Of a DNA stretch of 11,568 bases, positions 1 through 6,422 are shown in pieces (position 1 is the stretch's first letter; each line of letters starts with the position of its first letter). This stretch comes from Bacillota bacterium. GTDB lineage: Bacteria; Bacillota; Dehalobacteriia; UBA4068. The DNA is taken from the NCBI GenBank assembly GCA_017439615.1, contig JAFSIU010000189.1, forward strand, positions 1-11,568. Reading direction: 5' to 3'. Made by a program: the position numbers and the translations under genes. Under the pieces are notes generated by a model, which was given only the letters and a program-made list of their open reading frames with translations, was not told where the DNA came from and did no database searches.

Positions 1-628
1 AAATAATAAGAACAACAGCGATAATGAACAAGACAACGAGAAGCATTGATGCACCGGAATCACCGCCGCCCTGAGTATAATCACCATAGCCGACATAGCC
101 ATAATAATATTCATCAAGCAATTCATATATCAGAACAGCAAAATCATAAGCTGCTTTGTCATAATCACCATCAGCAAAAGGCTTCTCCAATGCAATGATC
201 ATATCATTCTGGAACCAGGAGAAATCCTCTTCAATGCCGGCGCCGAAGGAAACATAATAATCATTGACAGCGGAATTCACTGCATCATTGATGACCATCA
301 GCAGCAAAATGCCATTATCTTCCTCTGCCGAGCCGATGCCCCATTCATTGAACAGGGTCTCGGAATAATCAGCGCTTGAGAGCATACCTGTTGAAGGCAA
401 GGTAACGACCACCAGCTGAGCTCCTGTTTCACGGAAGAAATCAGAGGTGCTTTCATTGATATATTTTTCTGTCTCATCGCTTAAAACATCTGCTTTATCC
501 ACGGCATAGCTGCGAAATTCCGAAACAGGCAGCAGCTCGCTGTATTTCATTATGCCTAAAAAAGCACATAAAGCAACGATGATTATCGTGATTATCCATG
601 CTATCGGTTTTTTCTTCAAAAAGTTCAT
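1..628 (-). CDS. TPM-domain membrane protein, partial (C-terminus outside window)
   Basis: The frame stays open from the ATG at 626-628 to the window edge (209 codons), so the C-terminus is missing. An AAGGAG ribosome binding site precedes the ATG. A hydrophobic segment at residues 9-26 is followed by an extracytoplasmic region that fits the TPM family (TPM_phosphatase, YgcG-like): YAVDKADVLSDE (41-52) is the usual start, QLVVVTLPST (71-80) the core beta strand, DNGILLLMVI (104-113) the second strand, and FGAGIEED (128-135) the usual G-x-G-x-E turn. A short Gly-rich stretch (186-193) leads into a second membrane segment starting near residue 194. TPM domains occur in several secreted or membrane proteins; acid phosphatase activity is known for a plant member, but the role of bacterial ones is largely open. 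It lies 75 bp downstream of the telA-like gene on the same strand and is probably co-transcribed with it. The family call is fairly sure; the function is not. Confidence 0.8.
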   Translation of the reverse strand, partial: MNFLKKKPIAWIITIIIVALCAFLGIMKYSELLPVSEFRSYAVDKADVLSDETEKYINESTSDFFRETGAQLVVVTLPSTGMLSSADYSETLFNEWGIGSAEEDNGILLLMVINDAVNSAVNDYYVSFGAGIEEDFSWFQNDMIIALEKPFADGDYDKAAYDFAVLIYELLDEYYYGYVGYGDYTQGGGDSGASMLLVVLFIIAVVLII

Positions 629-665
629 GCTTTTCTCCTTACTCTGTCATAAAGCATAAAGGCAT

Positions 666-691
666 CCGCCCTCGGCAAAAGACGAGGGCGG
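666..691 (-). terminator. GC-rich intercistronic hairpin downstream of telA
   Basis: A perfect 9-bp inverted repeat (CCGCCCTCG at 666-674 and CGAGGGCGG at 683-691) with an 8-nt loop lies between the telA-like stop codon and the TPM gene. On the minus-strand transcript it is followed by a mixed sequence without a real U-run. It is therefore more likely a leaky terminator or an mRNA-stabilising or processing hairpin than a full stop. Confidence 0.45.
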
Positions 692-703
692 TAATAAACA
701 ATA

Positions 704-1846
704 TTATCTCAATTCCATGAGCTTTGCTTTCAGCTCGCCTTCAATGCGTGCCAGTTCAAGCTCTGCATCCTTGCGTTTTTGCTTACCTTCATTCTGAATG
801 GCAATGACCTCATCCAAGGTGGAAATGAGCTGCTGATTGGTGTGCTGCAGGGTTTCGATATCGATGATGCCTCTTTCGGCAGCCTTTGCGACCTCAACAG
901 TGCCCATTTTGAGCTTATCTGCATTATCCTTCAGAAGCTTGTTGGTCATTTCGGTTACAGAATTTTGTGCTTCGGTGGCAAGACGGGCATTCTCAAGACC
1001 AAGTGCAAGCACCATCTGGCTCTTCCAGAGAGGAATGGTGTTGACAAGAGAGCTCTGAATCTTTTCGATCATCAAAGCATCATTGTTCTGCAGCATACGT
1101 GTCTGCGGTCCCATCTGAATGGAAACTGCTCTGGAAAGCTCGAGGTCATGCAGCTTTTTCTCAAAGCGCTCGCACATATTGACCAGATCATTATATGCCT
1201 GAGCATCCTCGGGAGTGCCGGTTTCCTCAGCCTTTTTGCGCAGAGCCTCAACATCATTGGCGCGGACTTCTTCAAGACGTTTTTTGCCTGCCAATATGTA
1301 CATGGTCAATTCTTTATAATATTGCAGATTCAGTTCATACATCTGATCAAACATTGCAACATCCTTGAGCAAGGTGATCTGATGATTTTCAAGCATTTCG
1401 GCAATTTTATCAACATTGACTTCAGCCTTGTCATATTGTGCTTTCAAAGAAGCAAGATGATTGCCTGCCTTTTTGAAAAGACCCAGAAAGCCCTTCTTTT
1501 CTTCTTCAATTTTGAAGCCCTTCAATTCAACGACCAGATCGGAAAGAGCATCACCGACAGTACCAAGATCCTTGGTGCGAACATTGTTCAGAGCATTTTC
1601 GGAGAAGGAAGCAATATTCTTCTGTGCAGCAGCACCATATTGCAGAATCTGATTTACATTGCTGACATCAATGGTCTTTGCAAAGTCCTCAACGACCTTT
1701 TTTTCCTCTTCAGTGAGCAGATCGTCATTGAGCTGAACGGGCTCAACTTTTTTAACCTCCTCTGCAACTGCCTGCACATCAACGGCAGGAGCTTCAGCAA
1801 CTGCTTCAGCAGCCATAGGATCAAGAGTTAATTTTACTTCAGTCAT
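704..1846 (-). CDS. telA: TelA/YaaN family protein (toxic anion resistance family)
   Basis: The 380-aa product has the helical, coiled-coil-rich organisation of the TelA family (PF05816, 'toxic anion resistance protein'; Bacillus YaaN). An acidic Ala/Val/Glu-rich N-terminus (residues 1-50) is followed by KNIASFSENALNNVRTKDLG (76-95), a conserved GFLGLFKKA segment (119-127), long helices, and the most characteristic block, PQTRMLQNNDALMIEKIQ to TIPLWKSQMVLALG (about 247-284). A charged coiled coil (about 345-380) forms the C-terminus. No signal peptide is visible, so it is cytoplasmic or membrane-associated. The gene starts 25 bp after xpaC, the same pairing as xpaC-yaaN in Bacillus subtilis. 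Plasmid TelA was linked to tellurite resistance, but chromosomal members are more generally connected with envelope stress and their biochemical role is unknown. I chose ATG 1846; an in-frame TTG at 1852 lies too close to the AGGAGG. No truncation is seen. Confidence 0.92.
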   Translation of the reverse strand: MTEVKLTLDPMAAEAVAEAPAVDVQAVAEEVKKVEPVQLNDDLLTEEEKKVVEDFAKTIDVSNVNQILQYGAAAQKNIASFSENALNNVRTKDLGTVGDALSDLVVELKGFKIEEEKKGFLGLFKKAGNHLASLKAQYDKAEVNVDKIAEMLENHQITLLKDVAMFDQMYELNLQYYKELTMYILAGKKRLEEVRANDVEALRKKAEETGTPEDAQAYNDLVNMCERFEKKLHDLELSRAVSIQMGPQTRMLQNNDALMIEKIQSSLVNTIPLWKSQMVLALGLENARLATEAQNSVTEMTNKLLKDNADKLKMGTVEVAKAAERGIIDIETLQHTNQQLISTLDEVIAIQNEGKQKRKDAELELARIEGELKAKLMELR

Positions 1847-1854
1847 TTTCAATT

Positions 1855-1860
1855 CCTCCT
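1855..1860 (-). promoter_or_regulatory. Ribosome binding site deciding the telA start
   Basis: AGGAGG on the minus strand lies 8 nt upstream of ATG 1846 but only 2 nt upstream of the alternative TTG at 1852. This spacing favours the ATG and a 380-residue protein. Confidence 0.8.
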
Positions 1861-1871
1861 AAAAAATTATT

Positions 1872-2531
1872 TTATTTCAATTCAATATTTTTCTGCGGGC
1901 TGAGCTGCTGCTCGGTCAGACCTTCACGGGCCAGCATATTTTCAAGCACAGTGATATCGGTGGAAATATCCAATGCCTCTGCGCCATACAAGCTGTCGAG
2001 CTGCTTATTAAAGGCGGCAATGATGGTATCCATCACACCTTCAACCTTTTGTCTTGTTGCATTGATATTCTCTCCGTCAATGCCCGCCTCAGTCATCTGA
2101 TCATAAGCATCCAGCATTTTCAAGGTAGTAGGCAGATAATAGTTCATGAATTTTCTGATCTTGGGTGCTTTTTCCATATCCTTGGTAACAACATCGAAGA
2201 TTTTATTTGTAACTGCTTCAATCTCATCGATCTTGTCGCTGATATATTCATCCTCGATATTATCATTCAGCCTGCGCATTTCCCTGATGGAGCTGTCACG
2301 CTGTGCGATAAGCGCATCAAGCTCGGCATTGCCGGTCGATACAGGTTCATCGGGAATCTCAACGACTTCACCCTTATCAAATGCGCGGAAAACAAAATAA
2401 ACCGCAATACTCAGAGCAATTGCCGCAGCAAAATGCAATGGCTTATAAAGCGGCAAAAAGAATACCCAGAAAAGCCACAGCACCGCAATGGCGTAAATCG
2501 GGACAACAGATTTTTTTACTGTTTTTTGCAT
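1872..2531 (-). CDS. xpaC: XpaC family membrane protein
   Basis: The 219-aa product has two N-terminal hydrophobic segments (about residues 10-28 and 33-49) followed by a soluble helical domain. The block KIRKFMNYYLPTTLKMLDAY (124-143) is the hallmark of the XpaC family (PF10112, '5-bromo-4-chloroindolyl phosphate hydrolysis protein'). The family name comes from hydrolysis of a chromogenic phosphate in Bacillus; the physiological reaction is not known. The soluble domain is rich in Asp/Glu/Lys helices (about 70-120) and could interact with the coiled-coil TelA product encoded 25 bp downstream; that partnership is inferred from conserved gene order. The ATG at 2531 is preceded by GGAGG at 6-7 nt spacing. 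It is the first gene of the minus-strand operon and has a candidate promoter at 2577-2604. Length is normal for the family and no odd residues stand out. Confidence 0.93.
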   Translation of the reverse strand: MQKTVKKSVVPIYAIAVLWLFWVFFLPLYKPLHFAAAIALSIAVYFVFRAFDKGEVVEIPDEPVSTGNAELDALIAQRDSSIREMRRLNDNIEDEYISDKIDEIEAVTNKIFDVVTKDMEKAPKIRKFMNYYLPTTLKMLDAYDQMTEAGIDGENINATRQKVEGVMDTIIAAFNKQLDSLYGAEALDISTDITVLENMLAREGLTEQQLSPQKNIELK

Positions 2532-2576
2532 ATTTTCCCTCCGAAAAGCAAAATCTGTCTGAATAGTTTTTCACAT

Positions 2577-2604
2577 ATAATATTTTACTATCATTATTTT
2601 TCAA
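2577..2604 (-). promoter_or_regulatory. Candidate sigma-A promoter for the xpaC operon
   Basis: On the minus strand TTGAAA (2599-2604) and TATTAT (2577-2582) are separated by 16 bp; each hexamer has five of six consensus bases. It lies 46 bp upstream of the xpaC ATG in an AT-rich stretch. Assigned by eye from sequence only. Confidence 0.5.
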
Positions 2605-2682
2605 ATGCAAGTGATATCTGCAATCAGAGAATAACACATATCATTTGTCAAACTCTGCCGCATTTTGTCATATTTTTATCTA

Positions 2683-2711
2683 TTGTGCTGCAGACCTTTT
2701 CGTTATATAAT
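2683..2711 (+). promoter_or_regulatory. Candidate promoter for the HD hydrolase-carboxypeptidase pair
   Basis: A perfect TATAAT (2706-2711) lies 17 bp downstream of TTGTGC (2683-2688), a weak -35 element. The predicted start of transcription is near 2718, about 45 nt before the HD-gene ATG. The intergenic region 2532-2761 thus carries two divergent promoters; two near-repeats (CATTTGTCA at 2642-2650 and CATTTTGTCA at 2661-2670) sit just upstream of this -35. Confidence 0.45.
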
Positions 2712-2761
2712 ATTTGAATAATGGCTTTTTAACCGATAATTTTTTTTAGGAGAACATAAAA

Positions 2762-3337
2762 ATGACTGAAAAACTTACACTTGCAAAAGCACAAGAAATT
2801 ATCAATCAGAATGTCAGCGAGCAGCATCTCATTGTTCATGCTTTGGCAGTTTCCGCAGCAATGGGTGCGATGGCAGAGCATTTTGGCGAGGACAAGGAGC
2901 ATTGGCAGGCAATCGGCTATCTGCACGACGTAGATTATGAAAAATTCCCCGAGGAGCATCTGCAACACACCGAGGAAATATTGCAGCCTTTGGGCATTGC
3001 AGAAGAAGATATTCACGCCATCTTATGCCATGGCTATGGAATTTGCTCCGATACCAAGCCCGAAAGCAATCTCGAAAAAAGTCTGTTCACAGTCGATGAA
3101 TTGACAGGTATCATTCATGCCGCTGCGCGAATGCGCCCCACAGGCATCTCCGATCTGGAGGTCAAAAGCGTGATGAAAAAATTCAAGGACAAAAGCTTTG
3201 CCGCCAAATGTGACCGCGCAGTGATCAAGCAAGGCTGCGAAATGCTCAATATGGAGCTTGCCGATGTTATGGCGCTTGCCATCGCAGGAATGAAAACAGA
3301 AGCCGAGGGTCTCGGACTTTTGCCTAAAGAAGCATAA
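2762..3337 (+). CDS. HD-domain hydrolase (HDIG-like), predicted
   Basis: This 191-aa cytoplasmic protein belongs to the HD superfamily of metal-dependent phosphohydrolases. The metal-ligand pattern is visible: H26 (in HLIVHALAV), H55-D56 in GYLHDVDYE, histidines at 85 and 90 in the helix HAILCHGYG, and D112 in FTVDELTG. The sequence LTGIIHAAARMRP (114-126) resembles small HD proteins annotated as hydrolases or 'HDIG domain-containing protein', which act on nucleotides or other phosphate esters; the substrate here is not predictable. AGGAGA lies 8 nt upstream of ATG 2762. The next gene starts 40 bp after the stop with no strong terminator between, so both are probably co-transcribed, although no functional link between a cytoplasmic HD hydrolase and a secreted peptidase is evident. 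Length is typical and no domain is missing. Confidence 0.88.
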   Translation: MTEKLTLAKAQEIINQNVSEQHLIVHALAVSAAMGAMAEHFGEDKEHWQAIGYLHDVDYEKFPEEHLQHTEEILQPLGIAEEDIHAILCHGYGICSDTKPESNLEKSLFTVDELTGIIHAAARMRPTGISDLEVKSVMKKFKDKSFAAKCDRAVIKQGCEMLNMELADVMALAIAGMKTEAEGLGLLPKEA

Positions 3338-3377
3338 ACTATTGTTTTATTGAGAAAACGATAAAGGAGGACATATT

Positions 3378-4961
3378 ATGAAAAGAAGAATATTATGCAT
3401 GACCATTGCTTTGATAATGCTTTTCGGTATGGTGCAGACAGCAGCAGCTTTTGATACATCTGCTGATACCCAAATGCTTTGGCTTGTCAATGTTGACCAC
3501 CCGCTTGACAAAACCTTTGTCCCTGCCGATCTTGTTGTATTGGATTCTTCCATATACCAGAATCCCAATGCCAAATATATGCGTGAAACTCCTGCTAAAG
3601 CATTAAAGCTGATGCTTGAAGGCGTGGAAGCGGCAGGCTATGGCAAGCTTACCGCAAGAAGCGGCTACCGTTCCTATGCAACCCAAAGCTCAATGTTCAG
3701 CTCCCGTCTGCAAACAAGGCTGCAGACCATGACATATCAGCAGGCATATGATGCAACAAAAATGTATACCGCGATCCCAGGCACAAGTGAGCATCAGGCA
3801 GGCTTTTCACAGGATCTCAGTGATATTTATTCCGCTTTGAATAACGATTTCGGGGATACCAAAGCAGCTGCATGGCTGCGTGATAACAGCTGGCGCTATG
3901 GCTTCATCCTGCGCTATACCGAAGAAAAGATTCCTTATACCAAAATCGCCGATGAGCCCTGGCATTTCCGCTATGTAGGCACCGTCCATGCACAGCTCAT
4001 ATATGAAAACGGCTGGTGCTATGAGGAATATATCGAATATCTGCATAAGAATAAATATATCGCGCTTGACACCCCCGGAAACTATATATATGAAGTTTTC
4101 TGGACCAATGACACCTCAATGGAATTCGAAAATATTACAGAGATTTCCTCTGACAATGCAGGAGGATGGATCATCACTACCTGCAGCCCCAAAGATATCC
4201 TTGCCAAAATCAAAGGCAATTGGGCGGAGCAAAGCTTTATTTCCCTGCTCAATGGACAAGAATTTGCTTATCCCTATGTCATCAACCCTTCTGCCGCTAT
4301 CACCAGAGCAGAATTTGCAATGCTTTATGACCTGCTTGGAGATTATCTATATCAGAACAAGGATATGAATCGCGAAATTGCCGATTTTGCTGATGTTCCG
4401 CAAGCAGCCTATTACTATGATGCAGTTATGCGTATGGCAAAGGCACGTGTTATGAACGGAACCAGCACGACGCAGTTCTCGCCCTCAAACCTGATCACAA
4501 GAGAAGCTACCGCCACCGCGATCGCAAATATCATAAACGACAATACCATCAAAATCATCAGCTATAAAGATTTATCCTCCATTTCCGGCTGGGCATTCCA
4601 AAGCATACAAAAAGTCACCTATCAGGGACTGATGATCGGTGAGGATGGCAAATTCAATCCCAAAGACAATCTGACATGGGCAGAAGCTGCAACCATCATT
4701 CACAGATTGAAAGCTTATCTTGCCAAAAACCAGCCTCTGAAGAACACTGAGGAAGAAAAATCCACCGAACAAGCTCTGCCTGAAGAAGATAATGTGACAG
4801 AAAACACAACAAATGAAGATACAAATACTGCAGAAAACCCTGCCGATGAAGAAGCAAAAGATGAAGATACAGCTGCTGAAAGCGATGTGCCTGCAGCAAA
4901 TGAAGCAGGTATCACAGAAGTTTTACCACCCGGCATCTCTGCTCCCCAAACTGACAACTGA
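3378..4961 (+). CDS. Secreted VanY-type D-alanyl-D-alanine carboxypeptidase with three SLH domains
   Basis: The 527-aa product starts with a signal peptide (residues 1-24, ending TAAA). The VanY/peptidase M15B domain (about 40-215) shows SGYRSY (95-100), the zinc motif SEHQAGFSQD (137-146, ligands H139 and D146), and EPWHFRYVG (193-201, catalytic E193 and third zinc ligand H196). This family trims the terminal D-Ala from peptidoglycan stem peptides. Three SLH domains follow: about 275-325 (with ITRAEFA), 335-388 (FADV, YYYDAV, FSPSNLITRE) and 395-447 (WAFQSI, GKFNPKDNLT). SLH domains bind cell-wall secondary polymers, so the enzyme is probably held on the wall. Residues about 456-527 form an acidic Glu/Asp/Thr/Asn-rich tail. 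The ATG is preceded by AAAGGAGG. No vanH/A/X-like genes are present, so this is more likely cell-wall maintenance than glycopeptide resistance. A strong terminator follows at 5013. Confidence 0.93.
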   Translation: MKRRILCMTIALIMLFGMVQTAAAFDTSADTQMLWLVNVDHPLDKTFVPADLVVLDSSIYQNPNAKYMRETPAKALKLMLEGVEAAGYGKLTARSGYRSYATQSSMFSSRLQTRLQTMTYQQAYDATKMYTAIPGTSEHQAGFSQDLSDIYSALNNDFGDTKAAAWLRDNSWRYGFILRYTEEKIPYTKIADEPWHFRYVGTVHAQLIYENGWCYEEYIEYLHKNKYIALDTPGNYIYEVFWTNDTSMEFENITEISSDNAGGWIITTCSPKDILAKIKGNWAEQSFISLLNGQEFAYPYVINPSAAITRAEFAMLYDLLGDYLYQNKDMNREIADFADVPQAAYYYDAVMRMAKARVMNGTSTTQFSPSNLITREATATAIANIINDNTIKIISYKDLSSISGWAFQSIQKVTYQGLMIGEDGKFNPKDNLTWAEAATIIHRLKAYLAKNQPLKNTEEEKSTEQALPEEDNVTENTTNEDTNTAENPADEEAKDEDTAAESDVPAANEAGITEVLPPGISAPQTDN

Positions 4962-5012
4962 AACACTTGACCGAAGACTGAGATACATTGCATAAGACAT
5001 AATAAGTGTTAG

Positions 5013-5053
5013 ACAAAGAAGAGCAAGCGCATAGCTTGCTCTTCTTTGTTTTT
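5013..5053 (+). terminator. Rho-independent terminator after the carboxypeptidase gene
   Basis: A perfect 16-bp stem (5013-5028 with 5034-5049) has a 5-nt loop (GCATA) and is followed by a T-run (5049-5053). It ends the HD-carboxypeptidase transcription unit. The rest of the 4962-5185 intergenic region holds the candidate promoter for the next gene. Confidence 0.93.
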
Positions 5054-5107
5054 ATCTGCTGATAATCTATTAATAAATATAGTGGACAAAACTATAAGAT
5101 TTTGTTA

Positions 5108-5136
5108 TTGCAGAATTTATACCTATATGTTAGAAT
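5108..5136 (+). promoter_or_regulatory. Candidate extended -10 promoter for the metallophosphoesterase gene
   Basis: TTGCAG (5108-5113) and TAGAAT (5131-5136) are separated by 17 bp. A TG one base before the -10 gives an extended -10 (TGTTAGAAT), which would compensate for the weak -35. It lies about 50 bp upstream of the start codon, downstream of the preceding terminator. Confidence 0.55.
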
Positions 5137-5185
5137 ATGTATATAAATATTTATAGTCCTAAACATTAAAAAGGGAGATGCTCAT

Positions 5186-6142
5186 ATGCCGATCAATCAG
5201 AACAAAAAGAAGGTATTTTTTGCCATACTGATCATTGTCTTATTGATTGCTGCAGTGAGTTCTTTCCTTATTATAAAGAATTCTTCAGCCCCTTTTGCAG
5301 TCAGCGAAGATGAATATTGCATTGTCCTGCTTTCTGACACACAGTTTTACAGCCGCAGTCTTCCTGAAACCTTCAATGCAATGACTCAATTCATCACAGA
5401 CAACAAGGCTGCGCTCAATATTCAATATCTGGTACATACAGGCGATATTGTCAACAGCCCTTATGAAAAAGCACAATGGCAGAATGCAGATACCGCTATG
5501 AACAAGCTGACTGATATTCCATATGGCGTGCTGCCCGGCAATCATGACACCGGCAATGGCGAAGACAGATATATTGACTACCGCACTTTTTTCAGCGAAA
5601 AACGTTTTGCCGACAAGGCATGGTATGGCGAAGCACATGAGGGCAACCGCGGACACTATGACCTCATAACACTCGGCACACAGGATTTCATCGTGGTCTA
5701 TCTCAGCGATGAGCCCTCCAGATGCTGCATCGAATTTGCAAATGCTGCATTTGCGAAATATCCTGAACGCATTGGCATTTTATGCACCCATAATTATCTC
5801 GAAGATGATTACAGCCTCACCGATATGGGCGAATATATGCAGAAAAGCATTCTCGAAGCCAATGAAAATGTGCGTATGGTTTTGTGCGGACACAATAGTG
5901 TAACAGGATATCATACCACCACACTGAAAAATGCTGACGGCAAAGAACGCATTGTTCAGAACATCATCGCCAATTATCAGGACAGCCGCAATGATGGCGG
6001 CGGAGGCTATATGCTCTTTTTGAAAATCAATGAAAAAGAGCAGCATATCGAGGGCATAACCTATTCTCCCGTAAAAAATGATTTCGAAGGTCATATCGAA
6101 CCGGAGATCATGGATGAATTCACCATTGCTCTTCCTTGGTGA
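5186..6142 (+). CDS. Membrane-anchored calcineurin-like metallophosphoesterase
   Basis: The 318-aa product has a positively charged N-terminus (KKK at 7-9) and one hydrophobic segment (10-30) that acts as a signal peptide or anchor; the rest would lie outside the membrane. The calcineurin-like fold is shown by LLSDTQFYS (48-56, metal ligand D51), VHTGDIVN (83-90, D87), PGNHD (117-121, N119 and H120), a later histidine in THNYLE (201-206) and CGHNSVTG (234-241, H236). Two departures from the general D-x-H and G-H-x-H pattern are Q53 and S238. The SDTQ variant is common in secreted bacterial members of this superfamily; S238 is less usual and could weaken one metal site. Substrate unknown: phosphomonoesters, diesters or nucleotides are all possible. 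GGGAG lies 8 nt before ATG 5186. The gene appears to be a single transcription unit between a terminator upstream and a new promoter downstream. Confidence 0.9.
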   Translation: MPINQNKKKVFFAILIIVLLIAAVSSFLIIKNSSAPFAVSEDEYCIVLLSDTQFYSRSLPETFNAMTQFITDNKAALNIQYLVHTGDIVNSPYEKAQWQNADTAMNKLTDIPYGVLPGNHDTGNGEDRYIDYRTFFSEKRFADKAWYGEAHEGNRGHYDLITLGTQDFIVVYLSDEPSRCCIEFANAAFAKYPERIGILCTHNYLEDDYSLTDMGEYMQKSILEANENVRMVLCGHNSVTGYHTTTLKNADGKERIVQNIIANYQDSRNDGGGGYMLFLKINEKEQHIEGITYSPVKNDFEGHIEPEIMDEFTIALPW

Positions 6143-6200
6143 TTTATGATTTGTAAGCTCTGTAATAAGTAAGAAAATAATATAAAACTTATCTATAATC

Positions 6201-6229
6201 TTGACTATAATTTTTATTGATGTTAAAAT
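6201..6229 (+). promoter_or_regulatory. Near-consensus promoter driving the leader-lipoprotein-binding protein operon
   Basis: TTGACT (6201-6206) and TAAAAT (6224-6229) are separated by exactly 17 bp, and a TG precedes the -10 (TGTTAAAAT). It is the best promoter match in the window. Transcription would start near 6236, giving a 5' leader of roughly 185 nt before the lipoprotein ATG. Confidence 0.75.
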
Positions 6230-6250
6230 AGTTTAAGCCAATTTAATACT

Positions 6251-6328
6251 TTCGAGTCCATGCACCTAAAAGCCTTTGCTCATGGTAGTGGACCAAAGGG
6301 CAGCTCCGGAAACGTTCCTGCCTCCCTT
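6251..6328 (+). ncRNA. Structured leader RNA, candidate riboswitch of unrecognised class
   Basis: This part of the 5' leader is clearly more GC-rich than the surrounding intergenic DNA and can fold locally. Candidate helices are GTCCA (6256-6260) with TGGAC (6289-6293), mutually exclusive with CCATG (6258-6262) and CATGG (6281-6285). A second hairpin pairs GGCA (6299-6302) with TGCC (6319-6322) and GGAA (6308-6311) with TTCC (6315-6318); AAGGG (6296-6300) with CCCTT (6324-6328) is an alternative. It sits between a strong promoter and a strong terminator directly before a coding start, the usual layout of a transcription-attenuating riboswitch. I compared it from memory with the common classes (TPP, FMN, SAM, lysine, glycine, purine, cobalamin, c-di-GMP, ZTP, fluoride, NiCo, yybP, THF, T-box) and found no match. 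It could also be a free small RNA ending at the terminator. Confidence 0.5.
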
Positions 6329-6354
6329 GTTGAAAAGAAAGACCTGTTAAAATC

Positions 6355-6391
6355 GGCCGTTTGTTTCGCAAGGAAACAAACGGTCTTTTTT
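6355..6391 (+). terminator. Intrinsic terminator in the leader (attenuator)
   Basis: A 13-bp stem (6355-6367 with 6373-6385; one G-T pair) around loop GCAAG is followed by six T residues (6386-6391). It ends only 31 nt before the lipoprotein ATG at 6423, with no room for another promoter in between, so expression of the operon requires readthrough. An upstream AAAGACC (6338-6344) is complementary to GGTCTTT at the 3' base of this hairpin and could extend or compete with the stem. Confidence 0.9.
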
Positions 6392-6422
6392 ATATAAAAA
6401 CATTTTATGGAGGGAATTATTG

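Noticed and set aside
779..1831. Long plus-strand open frame of about 350 codons
   Set aside because: It lies antisense to the telA-like gene, which has clear family motifs and a good ribosome binding site. The antisense product is Cys/Phe/Ile-rich without recognisable motifs and is a codon-bias shadow.
3378..4961. Part of a vancomycin resistance cluster
   Set aside because: The VanY domain is clear, but no vanH, vanA/B-type ligase, vanX or VanRS genes are nearby and SLH domains point to a housekeeping wall enzyme.
6155..6195. Possible terminator after the metallophosphoesterase gene
   Set aside because: Only a 6-bp ATAAGT/ACTTAT pairing across a long AT-rich loop was seen, with no T-run, too weak to call.
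6143..6235. Fur-type iron box near the lipoprotein promoter
   Set aside because: The DNA around the -35 and -10 is AT-rich, but no palindrome resembling the TGATAAT-N-ATTATCA consensus was found.
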